Assembly (NCBI GenBank): GCA_012064385.1
Contig: QRDG01000626.1
Location: forward strand, 186,001-250,000
Source: Puccinellia tenuiflora
Taxonomy: Eukaryota; Streptophyta; Magnoliopsida; Poales; Poaceae
DNA: 64,000 nt
Direction: 5' to 3'
The notes beneath the pieces were generated by a model. That model was not told the origin of the DNA. It was given only the letters and a program-made list of their open reading frames with translations, and made no database searches. Position numbers and translations under genes: made by a program. Shown here one piece after another: positions 57,674 through 64,000 of this stretch; positions within the stretch are counted from its first letter, which is position 1, and every line of letters begins with the position of its first letter.

Positions 57674-60600
57674 ATGAATGTACAATCTAGAAATTGGTGT
57701 GTGATGTGCTGGAATGTGCGTGGTTTGAATGAGGCGGATAGGCAGCTTGCTTTGCGTTCAAAAATTGAAGAAAGCCAGTGTTCCATCGTTTGTGTGCAAG
57801 AAACTAAGTGTGAATATATTGATCATCATTTCATCAGGAAATTCATCCCTAAGCGCTTTGATAATTTTGCTTATAGCCCTTCTATGGGTGCTTCTCGTGG
57901 CATTTTGGTCATGTGGAATTCTTCTATCTTTAATGGTCAATTGGTGCAATTCACTAGCTTTGGCATAATTATTGAGTTCACTTCTATACATAATGGAGAG
58001 TTTTGGACAATGGTTACTATGTATGGCCCTTGTCATGGTGATAAAAGGGATGAGTTTGTGTCTTGGCTATATATCCTTCAAATTCCAATAATGAGCAACT
58101 GGCTTTTAGTTAGTAATTTCAACTTTATTCGTTCTGAGGAGAACAGAAACAAACCTGGAGGTGATGTTAATGAGATGTTTCTATTTATTGATATCATTGG
58201 GCATTTGGGTCTCACTGAATTACCCTTAAAGGGTAGAGCTTTCACTTGGTCTAATATGCAGGAGCAACCTTTTCTTGAGCAACTTGATTGGTTCTTTACA
58301 TCAGCCAATTGGATCTCTGTATATCCAAACACTTTGGTGCTGCCCCTTGCCAAGTCCTCTTCAGACCATGTTCCTTGTGTTGTCAGCATTTAGCACTACT
58401 ATCCCTAAAGCCAATATCTTCAGGTTTGAAAGCTTCTGGGTTGACCAGCCAGGATTCATGGACGTAGTTAAAGACTCATGGGGCATGAGCTCAAATAAGA
58501 AGACCAATGCTGCTGTCATGGCAGATAAATTTAAATCACTACGTTATGCCCTAAAGAAGTGGCACTTGTTCCTCTCTAAATTGAAGATTTTGATTCAGAA
58601 TTGCAATAAAGTCATCCTCATTCTGGATGAGCTTGAGGAGATGAGGCCACTCTACACAACTGAATTTAATTTCAGGAAGATTGTGAATTTGCACTTGGAG
58701 GAGTTGTTGTTGATTGAGTGTAGGTATTGGAGGAAGAGATGCACATTTAGGTGGATTAAGTTGTCAGAGGATAATACTAGGTTCTTTCATGCCATGGCCA
58801 CTATACCAGATATAGAAGGAATGCTATTTCTATGTTAAAAGATGGAGAGGGTAGAGGAATGTCAGATCACACAGAGATGGCTGACATGCTTTGGTCTTGC
58901 TATAAGGCTAGAATGGGACAGTCTGATGGGATATACATGAAATTTGATCTGCCCAGGTTGATAAATAGAGTGGAGGGACTTGGTGTCCTAATAGAGCCTT
59001 TCTCAACTGAAGAGATGGATTTACTAGTAAAAGAAATGCCAGCTCATAAGGCCCCTGGTCCTGATGGTTTTAATGGCTTGTTTCTCAAGAAATGCTGGCC
59101 TCTAATTAAAGAGGATTTTTATAAGCTGGCAAGAGATTTTCATGAGGAGAAGGTGAACCTGCAGAATATCAATGGCTCATATATCACTTTGGTTCCAAAA
59201 GTTATAGTCCTGAAGATGTCAATGATTTCAGGCCTATTTCATTGACAAATGTGTGTTTCAAGTTCTTAACCAAATTGGCAGCTAATAGGCTTCAGAGTCA
59301 CATTCTTAAATGTTTGCACAAGAACCAATATGGCTTCCTTAAAGACTGATGCATACATGATTGTGTGTCCCGGGGTTTTGAGTACTTGCATCTCTGTCAT
59401 ATTTCAAAAAAACCAATTGTTATTTTGAAATTGGATTTTGCCAAAGCTTTTGATACCATTGAGCAGGAAGCTATTCTGAGAGTTATGGAATGTATGGGTT
59501 TCAATGGAAAGTGGCTCATATGGGTCAAGAATATTTTGTCTATAGGCACATACCAGATTTTATTGAATGGAGTTCTAGGAAAGCAATTTCAATGCAGGAG
59601 AGGGGTCAGGCAAGGGGATCCATTATCCCCCTGTTATATGTGCTAGGTTATGAATTACTTCAGGTGGTAGTGAATGATTTGTTGCACCAAGGGGATATTG
59701 CACTACCAATTATTTCTGATGATGTGAACTTTCCCATAATCCAATATGATGATTATACATTGCTAATTATGCCTGCTGATCTCAATCAGGTGCTTGCAAT
59801 GAAAGATTTGCTGAGCAAGTTCTCCATTTCCACTGGTTTGAAGGTGAACTATCACAAATCAAGCATGGTGCCTGTCAATGTGCCTGCTAACACAGTAAGT
59901 CACTTAGCCTCAGCCTTTGCCTGTTAGGTGGATTCACTGCCCTTCACATATTTAGGGCTGCCACTTGGAACCACTAGGCCTAAAATTCAAGACCTGATGC
60001 CAATTGTCACTAGACTGGAAAGGAGACTTTTCTCAACTTCATCTTTTCTTTCTCAAGGTGCTAGGTTGCAGCTGGTGAACTCAACTCTAGCCTTTATGCC
60101 TATTTATTTTTTGTGTTCACTACAGTTGCCCCCAGGAATTGTGAAGCAAATGGACAAAGTTCTGAGATAGTGTTCATGGAGAGGAAATTCTGACACTCCA
60201 AAGTAGTCTTTGGCATCTTGGGACATGTTGTGCAAACTGAAGGACTCTGGTGGAGTTGGAATAATTAATTTTCCAAAACAGAATGAGGCTTTGCTGCTAA
60301 AGCACCTTGATAAATTCTGTAATAAAGCTAATGTGCCTTGGGTGAATTTGGTGTGGTCTACATACTATGAGGGCTATGTCCCTCATGTACAGAATTTGTG
60401 TGGCTCTTTCTGGTGGAGGGATGTCATGAAGCTGGTGGAGAAATTTAGGCTGGTTGCTACTATTGAACCTGGAAAAGGAAATTCTTTTCTATTCTGGGAG
60501 GATTCTTGGGTTTTTGCTAGCGAATGAGCCTCTTTCAATTAGATATCCCAGGTTATTTTCATATGTTCTAGACAAGAACTCCTCTGCGGCTGAAGTGTAT

Positions 60601-61278
60601 GATCAACAAGATTTGCTGTCAATGTTCTATTTTCCTATGTCAAGTCAAGCTTATGAGGAGTTTCAGGATTTGACTGCCAAGATGGCTTTAAGCCCTCTTT
60701 CCTTAGATGCTGACAAATGGTCTTACTCTTGGGGACCTAAATTCTCTGCTGCAAAGTACTATAAGCATCTTCATGCCCATTTGGATCCTCTGCCAGTATC
60801 CAAATGGATTTGGAAGTCCTCTTGCATGATGAAGATCAAGTTTTTTGCTTGGCTGCTCCTCAATGACAGGTTGAATACCAAGGATCTTCTGCAGAGAAGG
60901 CACTGGCAGGTGACTGAGGATTTTTCATGTGCTCTATGCCCTGGAAGCTATCATGAAGACAAGTTGCATTTGTTTTTCCAATGCAACTTCAACCACAAGA
61001 TTTGGAATTATTTGCAGATAGATTGGTGTCTTAGTGATGATTTGCAAACTGCTATTTCTATGGTAAGATCTGCTTTCAACCAGCCTTTTTTCACTGAAGT
61101 TATGATGTTAGCCACATGAAATATATGGAAGCAGAGAAATGGGAAAATATTTGAAGCTAAAAGACCCTCTTTTTCTGCTTGGAAGAGAGAGTTTATTTAT
61201 GATATATCCATGCTTGGGAATAGGATTAAAACCAAGCACCATGCTTCCCTGATGGCCTGGATAGACAGCCTCATGTAA
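57674..61278 (+). pseudogene. LINE ORF2: endonuclease, reverse transcriptase, zf-RVT (degenerate)
   Basis: The N-terminal endonuclease (57674-58390) has CWNVRGLN, VQETK and SSSDH, but the usual GDFN reads SNFN (58112-58123), so a catalytic aspartate is lost. RT spans about 58990-59930 with HKAPGPDGFN, LDFAKAFDTIE and GVRQGDPLSP; the catalytic box reads YDDY (59745-59756) instead of the expected xADD. The C-terminal part has TYLGLPLG (59950) and a zf-RVT type domain (60720-61010: WIWKSSCMMKIKFFAWLLL, CALCPG, HLFFQCNF). Frame changes at about 58385, 58835, 59210, 59640 and 60525, and stops at 59347, 59925 and 60168, make it dead. Confidence 0.85.
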
Positions 61279-61414
61279 TTTTCATTTCAAAGTGTTAGTT
61301 TGTACAGGTAGGTTTGTAAATATTTGTTTTTGTATTGGTTCTCTTTATTAATAAAATGCTATGGGGCTTTTGCCTCACAGTCTCATAGTTTCAAAAAAAA
61401 AAACATAAGGACAA

Positions 61415-62579
61415 AAAGGCTCGTGTGCAGCATACTACAACACCAAGAGACATTGTCAACACGCAACACAGGCAATCCCTATTTGCCGCCTTTAGCGGCA
61501 AACCGAGCTCGCGCCGCACAGAGCGAATCGGTCGTGGGCTAGGCCCATTTTGTTCGGTAGCTTTCCTTTGGGTTTCTCGCCTGCCTTCGGTGGTTCCGTC
61601 GCTCGCTCGCGCTTCATATGTATGTATGCAATGGATCGGTGGAACCATTTTTTTTCCTTTTTTGCATGGTATCAGCGGAACCAAACGAATATGATCTCCA
61701 TGCTTTCTTCCGCATCTCCCAGGCGGCGGCGGCGGCGGAAAAGCTTTTTCCTGCTCCAATCTCCGGCGATTGTGCTGGGCCCCTCTCCTTCCGCTTGCCG
61801 CTCCGGCGGCAGGAGGGAGGGGGGCCCCTTTTTTGCATGGTACTTAGGGCTAGGAGTTCTCTGGCATGGCGCGCCGTTGGGGTGGTGGGAGCGGCGCCCG
61901 GGCAAATAAATCTGCCTCAACTCTTCTCCCACACCGGCGTTGTCCTTCATGGCGGCGTCTCGGAGTTGGTGGCACTGTGTGCTTGCCGATCTTTCAGATC
62001 GGTGGCTTTAGGGTTCATGGATGGTGTCGGCGAGGCGGCGGCGATGACTCCATCAGATGGTTTTTTCCTCCTGCTCTGTCCCCGTTGCTGCGGCGTTGTC
62101 TCCGGCGCCAAGGTGGAGCAGAGAGGATTCGTCCAGGAGTACGTGCAGACGGTGGTCTGCACTGGTGACAGCTGGAATATGGTGCACCTTGTGGTGGGTT
62201 CGTGGTTGAAGGCTGATGGTTCTGGTTCCCTACTCCGACATCGTCGTGCGTGGGTGCCAGTGCTGAAGTTCGATGGCGTGTCCGGGAACATGCTGCCCCG
62301 GTCTGTTTCTTTCAACGGCAATGGTTTGTCCTATGGCAAACTACATTGGAGGTCTGAAAAGCTGATGATCAGCGATGGAGCCGCGTCGAGCTTGGGTGAA
62401 GAGGTGATCTGTCTATTTTTTTCTTGGTGGCTGCTACGGTGGTGCCGAAGAAGATGGATAGGCGTTGGTTTGTCACGTTGGTTTATCCTATCTTTCCAGA
62501 TCTGTAAGATCGGTGTATACGTACTTTGTATCTCGTCTTTTATTTATCAATGAGAATCATATTACCATGCAAAAAAAAA
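61415..62579 (+). other. Poly(A)-ended segment, possible retroposed sequence
   Basis: Runs from ordinary flanking sequence into a GC-rich part with a 311-codon frame (61618-62553) of no recognised family. It ends with tttatttatcaatgagaatc and a 10-base A run (62569-62578). The A-tail suggests a non-LTR retroposon or a processed copy, but no TSD was found and the frame looks incidental (proline, arginine and cysteine mix from GC skew). Confidence 0.3.
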
Positions 62580-62829
62580 ATTAAGTAGGTACGTGTACGT
62601 ACGTAGTACTAGTTTTCATTTCGTGCGTTCGAAAAAAATTAATAACGCGCTTATGTGAACCCGCTTATCTGTTGTTGCCTTTTCTTTTTCGTTTTTTAGG
62701 CTTTCTTCATAATTTCTTTTCCTTTTCTACTTTTTATTTTTCTTTCGTTTTTCTATTTTTCTTTCATTTTTTCCTTTTTCTTTTTTTATGTTTCCTTTTT
62801 CCCTTTTCTTTTCTTTTTACTATTTTATG
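62580..62829. other. T-rich low-complexity stretch
   Basis: Long runs of ttttc/tttcc on the plus strand (62680-62820). No gene. Confidence 0.5.
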
Positions 62830-64000
62830 ATTTTTAAAAATGTTTAATTTTGGAAATTGTTCAAATCTAATTTCCGTTCACTTTTAAAATTGTTCAAAAA
62901 ATGTTTCCGTTCAAATCCCTATTTTTGTTCACTTTTAAAAATCTCAAAAATAATTTTCGTTCACAGATCATTTCTGTTTTTTTCAAAATCGTTCAAAAAT
63001 AGTTTCCGTTCACCGCTATTTTCTGTTTACTTTTCAAAATCGTTCCAAAATAGTTTATGTTCACTTTTAAAATTGGGGGAAAATAGCTTATGTTCACTTT
63101 TTAAAGAACTTCAAATATAATTTCCGTTCATCGACACTTTCCTGTACACTTTTAAAATTGTTCTAAAATATTTCAAAAAAATTCCCGTTCAAAGAACTAT
63201 TCCGCTCAGTTTTTAAAAACCGTTCAAAAATAATTTCCATTTAGGGACTTTTTTTATTTAGTTTTTAAAAATCGTTCAAAATTAAATTTTATTCACCGAC
63301 ATTTTTTGTTCATTTTTAAAATTGTTCAAAATAGTTTCCGTTCACCGACATATTATGTTCACTTTTAAAAATCGTTAAAAAATAAATTCCGTTCACCAAC
63401 ATTTTTCGTTCATTTTTAAAATCGTTCAAAATAGTTTCTGTTCACCGACATATTCTGATCACTTTTAAAAATCGTTCAAAAATAAATTCCGTTCACCGCC
63501 ATTTTCTGTTCACTTTTTAAAACCGTTCAAATGAGGTCAATGTTCTAATTGAAAAAAGTTGAATTCAAAATATATGTTCTAGCATAATTCAAAAACTTTC
63601 AAAAACTATTAAAACCTTTGAAAAATAGTTTTCGTTCACTGCTAATTTCTATTCACTTTTCAAAATAATTTCAAAATAGTTTTGTTCACTTTATTAAAAT
63701 TGTTCAAAATAGTTTCTGTTCATTTTTTAAAAATTCTTCAAAATTAATTCCGTTCATCGACATTTTTCGTAAAATTTTAAAATCATTCTAAAATAGTTAC
63801 TGGTAAAATTGTTCAAAAAAGGTTCCAGTCAAAATACCTATTTTGGTCACTTTTTTAAAAAAATTCAAAAATAATTTCTGTTCAGAGACTTTTTCTATTC
63901 ACTTTTTAAAATCGTTCGAAAATAAATTTTGTTCAACGAACTTTTCTGTTCACTTTTAAAATCGTTCAAAATAGTGTCCGTTCACCACCATTTTTTGTTC
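62830..64000. repeat. Degenerate A/T-rich tandem repeat to the window edge
   Basis: More than fifteen diverged copies of a unit of about 55-60 bp with cacttttaaaatcgttcaaaa followed by atagtttccgttcaccgacatttt-tgttcac. Such arrays occur inside large grass DNA transposons (CACTA type), but no terminus is in the window. Confidence 0.75.

Larger units (their letters stand above)
56484..61414 (+). mobile_element. L1-type LINE with candidate 13-bp TSD
   Basis: The 3' end is a poly(A) run (61393-61403) after tttattaataaaatgc. A 13-bp repeat aacataaggacaa follows at 61402-61414 and also occurs at 56484-56496, giving an element of about 4.9 kb. The 5' 1.2 kb has no ORF1 and contains two MITE-like segments (56491-56678, 56880-57170). 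The first overlaps the presumed left junction, so the 5' boundary is less certain than the 3' one. ORF2 starts near 57674. Confidence 0.65.

Noticed and set aside
61618..62553. 311-codon frame as a host gene
   Set aside because: No domain, no intron signals, and the segment ends in a genomic A run; recorded only as a poly(A)-ended segment.

Overview
The window looks like nuclear DNA of a large-genome grass, most likely Triticeae (wheat, Aegilops or barley type). The reasons are stacked Ty3/gypsy elements with intact target-site duplications (TSDs), grass-type MITEs, hAT and Harbinger-like elements, and two spliced plant genes lying between them. Nothing in it is prokaryotic, organellar or CRISPR. 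The species assignment is inference; the structures below were read from the sequence.

Layout. 1-1261: GC-rich end of a minus-oriented LTR. 1262-12797: tandem, LTR-sharing remnant of a Tat-lineage gypsy element. It has a pol with two RNase H domains, a 112-bp tandem array, and a multi-exon gene set on the strand opposite pol. gag and protease are deleted. 13492-14078: non-autonomous hAT element with an 8-bp TSD, ending 146 bp before the start codon of the main host gene. 14224-19789: 12-exon TM9SF3-like nonaspanin gene, 585 aa, including an 18-nt microexon. 20395-42110: a decayed DNA transposon or fold-back structure with long inverted repeats and an ORF1-like pseudogene. That pseudogene was split by a non-autonomous LTR element (21452-39282), which was itself split by a chromodomain-bearing Tekay/Del-type gypsy element (24618-37377, LTRs about 4 kb, TSD agatg). 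This is a three-level nest whose order is fixed by the TSDs. 42129-42566: Harbinger-type MITE. 43240-44673: two-exon DUF1262 gene. 44819-46154: Harbinger-like element. 47571-49264: solo LTR (TSD ccgac). 50293-56378: non-coding LTR element of the same LTR family (TSD atgcg), with a tRNA-Asp primer site and a repeated hairpin module in its internal domain. 56497-61401: broken L1-type LINE carrying MITEs in its 5' part. 61415-64000: a poly(A)-ended segment, then a degenerate A/T-rich tandem repeat reaching the window edge.

Only two ordinary host genes are supported: TM9SF3-like, a membrane protein of Golgi/endosomal traffic, and DUF1262, of unknown function. Everything else is transposon-derived. 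The least ordinary items are the spliced opposite-strand gene set of the Tat element, the cysteine/aromatic-repeat protein of the non-autonomous LTR element, and the conserved AAGCTTGGGGATG hairpin modules of the non-coding element.
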